The notes: generated from the sequence alone by a model not told the origin. A stretch of 58,179 nucleotides of DNA from Mycolicibacterium sp. GF69 (GCF_003284965.1 NZ_QMEW01000033.1:1-58179), one strand, 5' to 3'; positions 17,848 to 27,001 are shown, numbered from the stretch's first letter. Program-made: numbers and translations.

Positions 17848-17905
17848 CGAGGACTGCGGCGAGGTCGCGATCACTGTGAATCATCGCGATCTCCCCGCAG
17901 TCTCG
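17848..17905. repeat. Hairpin repeat, copy 2 (before lipase gene)
   Basis: Arms 17848-17871 and 17883-17905 (right arm core ATCGCGATCTCCCCGCAGTC) pair around a loop of about 11 bases, with one bulge and a few mismatches. The core matches the hairpin at 16624-16671. It lies 12 bases after the hypothetical gene and 25 bases before the lipase GTG. Confidence 0.7.
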
Positions 17906-17930
17906 GGTCAGCTCTTGTAACCTCCGCGGC

Positions 17931-19244
17931 GTGGGACGCGTCGCGGGTGTTCTTGTTGCGCTGCTGCTGATCGCAAGTCTGGGAGTTTCGCCGCACGCGC
18001 GCGCCGACGACCCGACCATCGACGACCACCATCCCTATTTCAACGAGGACGAGTACCAGGCGTTCTACACCCCGCCCGACCCGCTGCCGCCGGGCGAACC
18101 GGGCGATCTGGTGCGCACCGAGCCGTCGCGGCTGGTGCTCGAGCCCTCCGGCGAACTCGGCATGATCATGGCCGACGGCACCCGAATCATGTACCGCAGC
18201 ATCGATGCTCGCGGAAACCCGAATGTCGTGACGGGGACCTACTTCGAGCCGCACAACCCGTGGCCCTTCGGCGGACCGCGGCCGCTGATCGTCTACGGTC
18301 CCGGCACCCAGGGTCAAGGCGACCAGTGCGCACCGTCGCGGCAGTTCAATCAGGGCATCCACTGGTCGCCCTACCTCGACCTCGCGTTCAACTACGAGGA
18401 GCTGTTCGTCGCGACGATGGTCGCGCGCGGATTCGCGATCGTCATGACCGACTACGAGGGCCTCGGCACGCCCGGATTGCACACCTATGCGAACCGGGTG
18501 TCGCAGGGCCACGCGATGCTCGACGCCGCCCGTGCAGCGAAGAATCTGCCTGGAACATCGCTCATTCCCACTGGGCCCATTGCGTTTTGGGGTTACTCGC
18601 AAGGCGGCGGCGCCGCTGCCTCCGCGGCGGAGATGGCCGAGTCGTACGCGCCCGAACTCGACATCGTCGGCAGCTACGCCGGCGCGCCGCCCGCCGACCT
18701 GAAGGCGCTGTTCCCCTTCATCGACGGCAGCATGCTGATCGGGGCCGTGGGCTACGCGCTCAACGGGGTGATGGCGGCCTATCCCGAACACGAGGCGGAG
18801 ATCCGGGCGAAGTTGACCCCGCGCGGCGCCGACATGCTGTTCAAGGTGCAGGACCAGTGCGTCGCCGAGACGCTCACGAAGTTCATGTTCCGGCACCTGC
18901 AGCCCTACTTCAATCAGGACATCTTCGCGCTCGTCGAGCAGGAGCCGTTCAAGTCGCTGTTCGACGAGCAGAAGCTGGGACGCATGAAACCCAATGCGCC
19001 GGTGCTGATCAACTCCAACCGGTTCGACCCGCTGGTGCCGTGGGCGCCGGCGATGCAGATGGGCCGCGACTGGTGCGCTCAGGGCGCCGACATCGAGGCG
19101 CGCACGAACGAACAACCGCCGTTCCTGAACAAGGCGATGATCAACCACGCGCTGCCGATGCTGGTCGACGGCGAGCCGGCGATGCAGTGGATCGCCGACC
19201 GGTTCAAGGGTGTGCCGACGACCCCCAACTGCGGCCGCTTCTGA
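17931..19244 (+). CDS. Secreted lipase (secretory lipase family, LIP)
   Basis: A 437-residue exported alpha/beta hydrolase. A signal peptide is clear: VLVALLLIASLGVS followed by PHARA and a predicted cut before DDPTID (about residue 25). The nucleophile elbow GYSQGG places the catalytic serine at 223. An aspartate candidate lies in NSNRFDPLVPW and a histidine candidate in MINHALPM. DQCAPSRQFNQG and cysteine positions resemble mycobacterial secretory lipases that hydrolyse triacylglycerols or esters. The GTG start gives the complete signal peptide. It ends convergently to the DUF1028 gene, 96 nt away. Not present between sahH and tmk in M. tuberculosis as I recall. Confidence 0.88.
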   Translation: MGRVAGVLVALLLIASLGVSPHARADDPTIDDHHPYFNEDEYQAFYTPPDPLPPGEPGDLVRTEPSRLVLEPSGELGMIMADGTRIMYRSIDARGNPNVVTGTYFEPHNPWPFGGPRPLIVYGPGTQGQGDQCAPSRQFNQGIHWSPYLDLAFNYEELFVATMVARGFAIVMTDYEGLGTPGLHTYANRVSQGHAMLDAARAAKNLPGTSLIPTGPIAFWGYSQGGGAAASAAEMAESYAPELDIVGSYAGAPPADLKALFPFIDGSMLIGAVGYALNGVMAAYPEHEAEIRAKLTPRGADMLFKVQDQCVAETLTKFMFRHLQPYFNQDIFALVEQEPFKSLFDEQKLGRMKPNAPVLINSNRFDPLVPWAPAMQMGRDWCAQGADIEARTNEQPPFLNKAMINHALPMLVDGEPAMQWIADRFKGVPTTPNCGRF

Positions 19245-19340
19245 TTCAAAGAGCCCAACCGTTCGCCGAAGCGCTCATCGCGATCAAGGCCGAACACCGC
19301 GTGTGGAGCCGCGTCCTGCTGACCTAGAGGTGCGCGTCCG

Positions 19341-20246
19341 CTAGCGCGGCGTCTCGTCGAGCAATCGGGTGATGGGCGAGTTCGGCGGGAGCAGTCTCAC
19401 ATCGGTGAAGCGGCGGGCGGCTTCGAGGAATTGCGGTGCGTGCGAGGACAATCCGGCGAGCAGCCGGGCGGCGTGGTCCTCCCGATCGCCCAGCGCCCAC
19501 ACGAGCGCGGTCCACAACGCGATGTCGGGGTCCCGCGAGGGATCCGGAGCAGGTTGACCGTCGAGCCGCGCGAGCGCGCCCCGGGCGTCGCCCCCGAGCG
19601 CGAGATCGAACGCTTCGACCGCATTGTGGTAACGGGCGTTCAGAGCGACGAGCTGATCCAGCACGCCGAGCGGATCCTCGTGGTCGTCGACGCGCAGATC
19701 CACCAGCCGATCGTGCCACGGCCGTCCGGTCGCGGTGGCATCGACGACGACGATCGCGGCCGAACGCTTGCCGCGGATGTCGCCGCCCTGCGCCTCGGCG
19801 GCGTGTAATGCGCCGACCAGCCGGGCCGGCACCGACGCCTCGGTGTTCGCCCAGGCGTGGACCATGGCCTCCCAGACCGCATTTGAGGCGACCATGTTCG
19901 CCAGGGCCACGCAGTCCTCACCCTCGAGGTGACCGGCCGCGGGGACGCACGCTTCGCCGGTGTACACGGCGATGTCACCGCTGGTGTCGATCATGGCCAC
20001 CTGACGGCGTTCAGGATTCGCGTCGACACTGCGCAGCGCGGTCAGCGCCTCGGCTGCGGTCAGCCCCGCGCGCAGGATGTCCAGGCCGAGTTCGCCGTAC
20101 ATGGGTTCACCCATCGACTGCGTGGCGATCACCCCGCTGCCCGACATCGCCCACGGAACGCTGCTGCCCACCGCGAACGCCTGGGATTGGCAGGCCACGC
20201 CCATCAGGCCGGTCCGGGCGTCACGGGCCAAAATTGAGTACGTCAT
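19341..20246 (-). CDS. DUF1028 family Ntn-hydrolase-like protein
   Basis: A 301-residue protein beginning MTYSILARDARTGLMGVACQSQAFAVG, the hallmark of DUF1028. Later matches are GVIATQSMGEPMYGELGLDILRAG and AIVVVDATATGRPWHDRLVDLRVDDHEDPL. The family is built like N-terminal nucleophile hydrolases, but its reaction is not established. A C-terminal helical part (about 210-301) resembles the domain often joined to it. ATG at 20246. Transcription converges with the lipase gene. Confidence 0.88.
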   Translation of the reverse strand: MTYSILARDARTGLMGVACQSQAFAVGSSVPWAMSGSGVIATQSMGEPMYGELGLDILRAGLTAAEALTALRSVDANPERRQVAMIDTSGDIAVYTGEACVPAAGHLEGEDCVALANMVASNAVWEAMVHAWANTEASVPARLVGALHAAEAQGGDIRGKRSAAIVVVDATATGRPWHDRLVDLRVDDHEDPLGVLDQLVALNARYHNAVEAFDLALGGDARGALARLDGQPAPDPSRDPDIALWTALVWALGDREDHAARLLAGLSSHAPQFLEAARRFTDVRLLPPNSPITRLLDETPR

Positions 20247-20632
20247 TTGCCGACCATACGGCGCATCTGCCCCCGGGAACCCCCGCTCTCGTGGCCACAG
20301 CCTCCAGCCTCAGGGATTGCCCGTTGTGCCGCAATGGTTCTTGAGGTCCACCAGCGGTTGCCGGATTCCGGCCATCTCTGCCTTCTCCTGCGGATGGCTT
20401 GCCATGTACACCGGTCTCCTCGTAGGGGATGTGCTCGCCTATCAGTCTTTCCGGATCGCCGCGCAGTTGCGCAACCTTCCAAGCGCCTTGACAGATAATC
20501 GGCAACAGACGCGCAGTCGGCCGTGTCGACCGGATACACCCCCGTCGTCTTCGGGTACCCACGGCCGAAGCGATGCGTGGCGAACCAGGAGAAGCGAGGA
20601 GAAGCCATGGCGACCCCACACACCGGCTCGCC
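20247..20632. other. 386-nt region between DUF1028 and DUF2254 genes
   Basis: No long gene is convincing here. It holds a possible 31-codon ORF on the minus strand (20310-20405), a TTGACA (20488-20493) without a good -10 partner, and the small leader ORF before the DUF2254 gene (20607-20636). Base composition around 20400-20510 is less GC-rich than the flanks. Confidence 0.5.
20310..20405 (-). CDS. Candidate 31-residue small protein
   Basis: An ATG at 20405 is preceded on the minus strand by GAGGAG about ten bases upstream, a much better ribosome site than most genes here have. The product runs MASHPQEKAEMAGIRQPLVD and ends HCGTTGNP, a hydrophilic peptide with one cysteine. I know no homologue. 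The support is only the start signal and the otherwise empty region. Confidence 0.35.
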   Translation of the reverse strand: MASHPQEKAEMAGIRQPLVDLKNHCGTTGNP

Positions 20633-20636
20633 ATGA
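20607..20636 (+). CDS. Possible leader peptide coupled to the DUF2254 gene
   Basis: A nine-residue ORF (MATPHTGSP) starts six bases after the Shine-Dalgarno GAGGAG and its TGA overlaps the ATG of the DUF2254 gene (ATGA at 20633-20636). The DUF2254 ATG has no ribosome site of its own, so ribosomes may reach it by termination-reinitiation. Confidence 0.4.
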   Translation: MATPHTGSP

Positions 20637-21970
20637 TGCGCGGTCCCGCCTGGCCGTCGGCGATACGGATCTCCACCGCGCTCTACAGGTTTCACGAGAG
20701 CCTCTTTGCGCTGCCGGCCCTGGTGTTGGTCGGCGGCATCGTGCTGGCCGAAGTGACCGCATATCTCGACGATGTCGTCGGCGTGGACACCTCGCTGCCG
20801 CTCACGGTCGAGATGAACAGCAACGCCGCTACCTGGCTGCTCAGCACCGTGGCGGGCGCGACGATCACGACCGCCGGCGTGGTGTTCTCGCTGACGGTGG
20901 TCAGCCTGCAGCTGGCCAGCAGCCAGTTCTCGCCGCGGGTGATGCGATCGTTCATCAGGGACAGATTCAGCCAGTTCGTCATCGGCTTGCTGGTTGCGAC
21001 CTTCGTGTTCTGCGTTCTGACGCTGCGCCATATCAGCGGTGAGCCCACCTCGAACGCGCCGCGGGTCTCGATGACCGCGGCGACCGTCTTGGCGGTCGCG
21101 ACCGTCCTGCTGATCATCGCGTACCTGAACCGGCTGGCCTACGGGTTGCAAGTCGGTGAGGTGGTGCGAACCATCGCGGGGGAAGCCGATGAGGTCATCG
21201 ACGAGCAGGCGCGGCAGGCCCGCTCGGAGACGCCCGCACCGGACGCGCCGACCACCGTGCCCGACGAGCACCTGACGGTGCGCGCGGGCAGCGACGGCTG
21301 GGTCACCCAGGCGGCCAGCAACTACATTCTTGCCGCGGTGCCACCGGCGACGGTCGTGCGATTGGAGACCCGCACCGGTGCCTACGTCCACCGCGGCGAG
21401 GTGCTGATGACCCTGTGGCCGGTGCCGCGCGACTGCGAGCGCGTCCAGCACAAGCTGTTGTCGACCGTCGAGATCGCCGATATCCGAACGATGCAACAAG
21501 ACGTTGACTTCGGCATCCGACAACTCGTCGACATCGCACTGCGCGCGCTCAGCCCCGCCATCAACGACCCGACCACGGCTACCGACGTGGTCCTGCGGCT
21601 GGGCAGCCTCATGCGCAAAGCGTTGACGGCGGACATGCCACCGCCTTCGGTGCACGGGGCTGACGGCCGGATCCTGCTGCGGCCCTGGGACCTGTCCCAC
21701 GAGGAGTACATCGCGCACGCCTTCGACCAGATCCGGCAGAGCTCGCCGAGCCAACCGCACGTGGTCTCCGCGCTCCTTCGCGTGCTTCTCATGCTGATCG
21801 AACATGCTCGCGTCGTCGGCTGCGAACAGTACATTCCCGCGCTGCAGGAACAGATCCGGCTGCTGATGGACTCGATGATCGCTCGCGACGACATCCACCC
21901 CGGTGATCTGCAACGCCTGCAAGCGATCTCGAGGGAGACCGGCACCGATCCCGCCGAACACGACGTCTGA
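20633..21970 (+). CDS. DUF2254 membrane protein
   Basis: A 445-residue protein with hydrophobic segments near residues 24-42, 70-95, 118-137 and 150-172, and a long cytosolic or periplasmic C-terminal half. The motif NAATWLLSTVAGATITTAGVVFSLTVVSLQLASSQFSPRVMRSF is highly typical of DUF2254 (positions about 63-107), as is DFGIRQLVDIALRALSPAINDPTTA (about 291-316). Function is unknown. ATG at 20633 (or the adjacent ATG at 20636) is preferred; the reading frame is open 60 nt further but the good ribosome site belongs to an overlapping short ORF. 84 nt separate it from tmk. Confidence 0.88.
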   Translation: MMRGPAWPSAIRISTALYRFHESLFALPALVLVGGIVLAEVTAYLDDVVGVDTSLPLTVEMNSNAATWLLSTVAGATITTAGVVFSLTVVSLQLASSQFSPRVMRSFIRDRFSQFVIGLLVATFVFCVLTLRHISGEPTSNAPRVSMTAATVLAVATVLLIIAYLNRLAYGLQVGEVVRTIAGEADEVIDEQARQARSETPAPDAPTTVPDEHLTVRAGSDGWVTQAASNYILAAVPPATVVRLETRTGAYVHRGEVLMTLWPVPRDCERVQHKLLSTVEIADIRTMQQDVDFGIRQLVDIALRALSPAINDPTTATDVVLRLGSLMRKALTADMPPPSVHGADGRILLRPWDLSHEEYIAHAFDQIRQSSPSQPHVVSALLRVLLMLIEHARVVGCEQYIPALQEQIRLLMDSMIARDDIHPGDLQRLQAISRETGTDPAEHDV

Positions 21971-22054
21971 CTGCGCTTGAGCGCAACCGTCGCCAGTGCA
22001 CCCACCTCTGGTGGCGACGGAACTCGTCGACCGGGGCGCCGTTACGCTCGCGGC

Positions 22055-22687
22055 GTGCTCATCGTGATCGAGGGTGTCGACGGCGCGGGCAAACGCACGC
22101 TGACCAACGGCCTGCGCGTGGCGTTCGAAGGGGCCGGCCGTACGGTGGCCAGCCTCGACTTCCCGCGCTACGGGCGGTCTGTCGAGGCCGACCTGGCCGC
22201 AGAGGCGCTGCACGGCGCGCACGGTGACCTGGCGGATTCGGTGTACGCGATGGCGGTGCTGTTTGCACTCGACCGCGCGGGCGCCCGACCCGAGATCGAA
22301 CGTCTGCAGCGCAGCCACGACGTGGTCATCCTCGACCGCTATGTCGCGTCCAACGCCGCCTACAGCGCCGCGCGCCTACACCAGGGCGCCGACGGCGAGG
22401 CTGTCGAGTGGGTGCGAGTCCTCGAGTACGAGCGCTTGGGGCTACCCAGTCCGGATGCTCAGGTGCTGCTGGCGGTCCCCACAGAGCTGGCCGCCGAACG
22501 AGCCGAACACCGCGCCAACACCGAGGCCCACCGGGCCAAGGACGCTTACGAACGCGACGGCGGACTGCAGCAGCGCACGTCGCAGGTCTACGCCGCGCTG
22601 GCCGCCGCCGGGTGGTGCGGCCGCTGGGAGATCGCCGGACCCGACGTCGACGCGGCGGCGTTGGCGGTCGAACTGGCCGCCCGATAG
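22055..22687 (+). CDS. tmk: Thymidylate kinase
   Basis: Phosphorylates dTMP to dTDP with ATP. The 210-residue protein starts VLIVIEGVDGAGKRTLTNGL (P-loop), has the DFPRYG substrate loop and the DRYVASNAAYSAARLHQ motif that binds dTMP, as in M. tuberculosis Tmk. The LID region after residue 140 (AEHRANTEAHRAKDAYERD) carries its basic residues. GTG at 22055 gives the conserved start; the frame is open upstream without similarity. Conserved neighbour of mtrA in mycobacteria. Confidence 0.95.
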   Translation: MLIVIEGVDGAGKRTLTNGLRVAFEGAGRTVASLDFPRYGRSVEADLAAEALHGAHGDLADSVYAMAVLFALDRAGARPEIERLQRSHDVVILDRYVASNAAYSAARLHQGADGEAVEWVRVLEYERLGLPSPDAQVLLAVPTELAAERAEHRANTEAHRAKDAYERDGGLQQRTSQVYAALAAAGWCGRWEIAGPDVDAAALAVELAAR

Positions 22688-22766
22688 GGCCACAAACGCC
22701 CCTCGGCAGGTCGACACGCAAGACGCGCCGTGTGGTAGCCGGGGTTTATCGCAATTCGGTGACACC

Positions 22767-23453
22767 ATGGACTCCATGAGGCAAAGGATTCTGGTGGTCG
22801 ACGATGACCCTTCGCTGGCCGAGATGCTCACCATCGTGCTGCGGGGGGAAGGTTTCGACACCGCGGTCATCGGTGACGGCACCCAGGCGCTCACCGCAGT
22901 GCGCGAGCTGCGGCCCGACCTGGTGCTGCTCGACCTGATGCTGCCCGGTATGAACGGGATCGACGTGTGCCGGGTGCTGCGCGCCGATTCCGGCGTGCCG
23001 ATCGTCATGCTGACCGCCAAGACGGACACCGTCGACGTGGTGCTGGGTCTGGAGTCCGGCGCCGACGACTATGTGATGAAGCCGTTCAAGCCCAAGGAGC
23101 TGGTGGCGCGCGTGCGCGCCCGGCTGCGGCGCAACGAGGACGAGCCCGCCGAGATGTTGTCCATCGGCGACGTCGACATCGACGTGCCCGCGCATAAGGT
23201 GACCCGCCTGGGCGAACAGATCTCGCTGACACCGCTGGAGTTCGACCTGCTGGTGGCGCTGGCACGCAAACCGCGGCAGGTGTTTACTCGAGATGTGCTG
23301 CTCGAACAGGTGTGGGGATACCGGCACCCCGCCGACACCCGTTTGGTGAACGTGCATGTCCAGCGGCTGCGGGCCAAGGTCGAGAAGGACCCGGAGAACC
23401 CCCAGGTGGTGCTGACCGTTCGAGGAGTGGGATACAAGGCCGGACCACCGTGA
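22767..23453 (+). CDS. mtrA: Response regulator MtrA
   Basis: Essential OmpR/PhoB-type regulator of the MtrAB system controlling cell-wall and division genes in mycobacteria. The 228-residue product is nearly identical to the M. tuberculosis protein in my memory of it: receiver domain with phospho-acceptor D56 (LVLLDLMLPG), acidic pocket VDDD at 11-14, MLTAK and the lysine of MKPFKPKEL, then a winged-helix domain (residues about 130-228) ending TVRGVGYKAGPP. ATG at 22767; an alternative at 22776 is internal. It is followed after 49 nt by mtrB. Confidence 0.98.
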   Translation: MDSMRQRILVVDDDPSLAEMLTIVLRGEGFDTAVIGDGTQALTAVRELRPDLVLLDLMLPGMNGIDVCRVLRADSGVPIVMLTAKTDTVDVVLGLESGADDYVMKPFKPKELVARVRARLRRNEDEPAEMLSIGDVDIDVPAHKVTRLGEQISLTPLEFDLLVALARKPRQVFTRDVLLEQVWGYRHPADTRLVNVHVQRLRAKVEKDPENPQVVLTVRGVGYKAGPP

Positions 23454-23502
23454 TTCCGCACGGCTCGGCCGTGGTCATGAGATTCACCGCTCGACGGCGG
23501 CC

Positions 23503-25161
23503 GTGATCTTCAGCTCCAGGCGACGCATCCATCGTCGTTCGGCACCACTGGTACGCGGGCTCGGCGCCTTGGGCCGGGCGATCAGCCTGGCCTGGCGACG
23601 CTCGCTGCAGTTGCGGGTGGTCTCCTTGACGCTGGGGCTGTCGCTGGCCGTCATTCTGGTGCTCGGCTTCGTGCTCACCAGCCAGATCACCGACCGCATT
23701 CTCGAGATCAAGGTGCGCGCTGCCACCGAGCAGATCGACCGTGCGCGCACCACGGTCAGCGGCATCGTCGGCGGTGAGGAGACCCGCTCGCTCGACAGCA
23801 GCCTGCAACTGGCCCGCAATACGCTGATCGACCGCACCGCCGACGCCGAACCCGGTTTGGCGGGCACCTTCGATGCGGTTCTCGTGGTGCCGGGGGACGG
23901 GCCCCGCGCGGCGACGGCGGCGGGCCCGGTTCAACAGGTGCCCGACGCGTTGCGGGAGTTCGTCAAGGCCGGTCAGGTCAGCTATCAGTACGCGACCGTG
24001 CACACCGACAGCTTCTCCGGGCCGGCGCTGATCGTGGGGAGCCCGACGTCATCGCCCGTGACGAACCTCGAGCTCTACTTGATCTTCCCGTTGAACAACG
24101 AGGAGTCCACGATCGCGTTGGTGCGCGGCACGATGGCCACCGGTGCGGTGGTCCTGCTCGGGCTGCTCGCCGCGATCGCCCTGCTGGTGGCGCGCCAGAT
24201 CGTGCTGCCGGTCCGGTCGGCGTCGCGGATCGCCGAGCGGTTCGCCGAAGGGCATCTCACCGAGCGGATGCCGGTGCGCGGTGAGGACGACATGGCCCGG
24301 CTCGCGGTGTCGTTCAACGACATGGCCGAGAGCCTGCATCGCCAAATTACCCAGCTTGAGGAGTTCGGCAATCTGCAGCGCCGCTTCACCTCCGACGTCA
24401 GCCACGAACTGCGTACCCCACTGACGACGGTGCGGATGGCCGCAGACCTGATCTATGACCACATCCACGATTCGGCTGATGATCTCGACCCCGCGCTGCG
24501 CCGGTCCACTGAGCTGATGGTCAGCGAGCTCGACCGGTTCGAGACACTGCTCAACGATCTGCTCGAAATTTCCCGCCACGACGCCGGTGTCGCCGAACTG
24601 TCCGTCGAGTCGCTCGACCTGCGGTCGACGGTGCAGAGCGCACTGGACAATGTCGGCCACCTCGCACAGGACGCCGATGTCGAGCTCATCGTCGACATGC
24701 CCGCCAAGGAGGTCATCGCCGAGGTCGATCCGCGGCGCGTCGAGCGCATCCTGCGCAACCTGATCGCCAACGCCATCGACCATGCCGAGCACAAGCCGGT
24801 CCGGATCCGGATGGCCGCCGACGACGACACCGTCGCGGTCACCGTCCGCGATCACGGCGTCGGGTTGCGCCCCGGCGAGGAGAAGCTCGTGTTCAGTCGG
24901 TTCTGGCGCTCGGACCCGTCGCGGGTACGGCGTTCCGGCGGCACCGGTCTCGGCTTGGCGATCAGCATCGAGGACGCCCGCCTGCACCAGGGCAGGCTCG
25001 AGGCGTGGGGTGAACCGGGCAAAGGTGCCTGCTTCCGGTTGACGTTGCCGCTGGTGCGCGGCCACAAGGTGACGACAAGTCCGTTGCCGATGAAACCCGC
25101 TGGACCAGAAGAGACTTCACGACGTGACCGCGACCGCGAACCCGCGCAGGAGTCCGTGTGA
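23503..25161 (+). CDS. mtrB: Sensor histidine kinase MtrB
   Basis: Membrane sensor partner of MtrA. The 552-residue protein has two membrane helices (about 38-59 and 211-231) around an extracellular region, a HAMP linker (about 230-283), the phospho-acceptor H301 in SDVSHELRTPLT, and the ATPase domain with NLIANAIDHA, DHGVGLRPGEEKLVFSRFWR and GGTGLGLAIS. The C-terminal tail is charged and short compared with M. tuberculosis (567 residues). GTG at 23503 has no evident ribosome site; a ten-codon ORF (23477-23506) ends over it, so coupling is possible. The stop overlaps lpqB (GTGA). Confidence 0.97.
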   Translation: MIFSSRRRIHRRSAPLVRGLGALGRAISLAWRRSLQLRVVSLTLGLSLAVILVLGFVLTSQITDRILEIKVRAATEQIDRARTTVSGIVGGEETRSLDSSLQLARNTLIDRTADAEPGLAGTFDAVLVVPGDGPRAATAAGPVQQVPDALREFVKAGQVSYQYATVHTDSFSGPALIVGSPTSSPVTNLELYLIFPLNNEESTIALVRGTMATGAVVLLGLLAAIALLVARQIVLPVRSASRIAERFAEGHLTERMPVRGEDDMARLAVSFNDMAESLHRQITQLEEFGNLQRRFTSDVSHELRTPLTTVRMAADLIYDHIHDSADDLDPALRRSTELMVSELDRFETLLNDLLEISRHDAGVAELSVESLDLRSTVQSALDNVGHLAQDADVELIVDMPAKEVIAEVDPRRVERILRNLIANAIDHAEHKPVRIRMAADDDTVAVTVRDHGVGLRPGEEKLVFSRFWRSDPSRVRRSGGTGLGLAISIEDARLHQGRLEAWGEPGKGACFRLTLPLVRGHKVTTSPLPMKPAGPEETSRRDRDREPAQESV

Positions 25162-26915
25162 GAAGGCTGCTGGCAGCGCTGTGGCTGGTGGTCTTGGTGC
25201 TCACGGGTTGCGCCGGGGTGCCGAGTTCGTCGTCACCGCAAGCCATCGGCACCGTCGACCGCCCCGCCCCGCCCAGCCTGCCCAAGCCGACACCCGGTAT
25301 GGACCCCGATGTGCTGCTGCGCGAGTTCCTCAAGGCGACAGCCGATCCCGCGAATCGGCATCTGGCCGCCCGTCAGTTCCTGACCGAATCAGCCTCGCAG
25401 GCATGGGATGACGCGGGCAGCGCCGTGCTGATCGACAACGTGGTGTTCGTCGAGACGCGTGGCCCGGAACGGGTTTCGGTGAGCATGCGCGCCGACATCC
25501 TGGGCACGCTGTCGGACATGGGTGTGTTCGAGACGGGGGAGGGCGCACTGCCCGACCCCGGGCCGATCGAGCTGGTGAAGACCCCCGACGGCTGGCGCAT
25601 CGACAAGTTGCCCAACGGGGTGTTCCTCGACTGGCAGCAGTTCCAGGCCACCTACAAGCGCAACACCTTGTACTTCGTCGACCCGACCGGCGGCACCGTG
25701 GTGCCCGATCCGCGTTATGTCGCGGTGTCCGACCCCGACCTGTTGCCCACCGAACTGGTGAGCAAGCTGATCGCCGGACCGCGACCGGAGATGACCAACA
25801 CGGTCCGCAACCTGCTCGACCCGCCGTTGAAACTGCGGGGTCCGGTGACCCGCGCCGACGGCGGCAAGATGGGCGTCGGCCGGGGCTACGGCGGAGCCAG
25901 GATCGATCTGGACAACTTGTCGACCACCGATCCGCACAGCAGGCAACTGATTGCCGCCCAACTCATCTGGACGCTGTCGCGGGCCGGGGTGAACGGGCCG
26001 TACGTCATCAACGCCGACGGCGCGGCCCTCGACGACCGGTTCGCCGAGGGATGGGAAACGTCCGACGTGGCGGCCACCGACCCCGGGGCGGCGTCCGGCG
26101 TGGCGGCCGGTCTGCACGCACTGGTGGGCGGCTCACTCGTCGCGCTCGACGGTCAGCGGGCGCCGCGCGTCCCGGGGCCGTTCGGGCAGATGCCGAACCA
26201 GACCGCCGCGGCGGTGTCACGCACCGGGCAGGAGGTCGCCTCGATCGTGGCGCTGCGGCCGGGTGCACCCGACGCGGCGGCGTCGATGTGGGTGGGCGAG
26301 CTCGGCGGGGACGCCGCACAGGTGCTCGACGCGCGAAGCCTCTCGCGGCCGAGCTGGTCGCTGGACAACGCGGTGTGGGTGGTGATCGACGGCAACAACG
26401 TGGTGCGCGTCATCCAGGACGCCTCGGGCCAGCCGGCACGCATACCGGTCGATTCCACGCCGGTTTCGAGCAAGTTCCCCGGCGTGATCACCGAGTTGCA
26501 GCTCTCGCGTGACGGCACCCGCGCGGCGCTGGTGATCGAGGGTCGCGTGATCCTGGCCGGTGTCGAGCAGACGCAGGGCGGCGGCTATGCGCTGACCTAC
26601 CCGCGGCGGCTCGGGTTCGGCCTGCGCGACACGGTGGTGTCGCTGTCGTGGCGCACCGGGGACGACATCGTGGTCAGCCGGACCGATCCACAGCATCCGG
26701 TCTCCTACGTCAACCTCGACGGCGTGAACTCCGACGGGCCGAGTCGCAACCTGCTGATGCCGGTCACCACCGTGGCAGCCAACCCGTCGACCGTTTATGT
26801 GGCCGACGCCCGCGGGGTCGTCCAACTGTCGGGCTCGGTCGCCGAGGACGACCCCGCGTGGGCCGAGGTGCGCCCGCTGATGGTGGCCGGCGCCGAACCC
26901 GTGCTGCCCGGCTGA
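25158..26915 (+). CDS. lpqB: Lipoprotein LpqB
   Basis: Extracytoplasmic lipoprotein that interacts with MtrB and tunes MtrA activity, affecting growth and cell-surface integrity. The 585-residue precursor starts with a lipoprotein signal, and the lipobox LTGC places the lipidated cysteine at 18. A GerMN-like (sporulation/germination) domain occupies about 150-290 (DPTGGTVVPDPRYVAVSD, TELVSKLIAGPRPEM) and a beta-propeller-like C-terminal half follows. GTG overlaps the mtrB stop by four bases. It ends convergently to DUF2252, 123 nt away. Confidence 0.97.
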   Translation: MRRLLAALWLVVLVLTGCAGVPSSSSPQAIGTVDRPAPPSLPKPTPGMDPDVLLREFLKATADPANRHLAARQFLTESASQAWDDAGSAVLIDNVVFVETRGPERVSVSMRADILGTLSDMGVFETGEGALPDPGPIELVKTPDGWRIDKLPNGVFLDWQQFQATYKRNTLYFVDPTGGTVVPDPRYVAVSDPDLLPTELVSKLIAGPRPEMTNTVRNLLDPPLKLRGPVTRADGGKMGVGRGYGGARIDLDNLSTTDPHSRQLIAAQLIWTLSRAGVNGPYVINADGAALDDRFAEGWETSDVAATDPGAASGVAAGLHALVGGSLVALDGQRAPRVPGPFGQMPNQTAAAVSRTGQEVASIVALRPGAPDAAASMWVGELGGDAAQVLDARSLSRPSWSLDNAVWVVIDGNNVVRVIQDASGQPARIPVDSTPVSSKFPGVITELQLSRDGTRAALVIEGRVILAGVEQTQGGGYALTYPRRLGFGLRDTVVSLSWRTGDDIVVSRTDPQHPVSYVNLDGVNSDGPSRNLLMPVTTVAANPSTVYVADARGVVQLSGSVAEDDPAWAEVRPLMVAGAEPVLPG

Positions 26916-27001
26916 TCCCGTCCACTCGCGCGAGTGTGGGCTCATGCCACGGGAATCTCCGCACGGCGTGACACAACCTGACGTTCGCCGACGAACTCCT
27001 A

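Noticed and set aside
19245..19327. Protein-like tail after the lipase gene (AEALIAIKAEHRVWSRV)
   Set aside because: It lies in a different frame from the lipase and has no start or family; it may be a remnant but cannot be supported.
20243..22318. 691-codon minus-strand open frame spanning the DUF2254 gene and the gap
   Set aside because: Antisense shadow; the DUF2254 protein on the plus strand has clear family motifs. Only a short minus-strand ORF at 20310-20405 is kept as a weak candidate.
23477..23506. Ten-codon ORF overlapping the mtrB start
   Set aside because: It ends over the mtrB GTG, but has no ribosome site of its own and the region is well conserved for mtrB alone, so it is mentioned only as a possibility.
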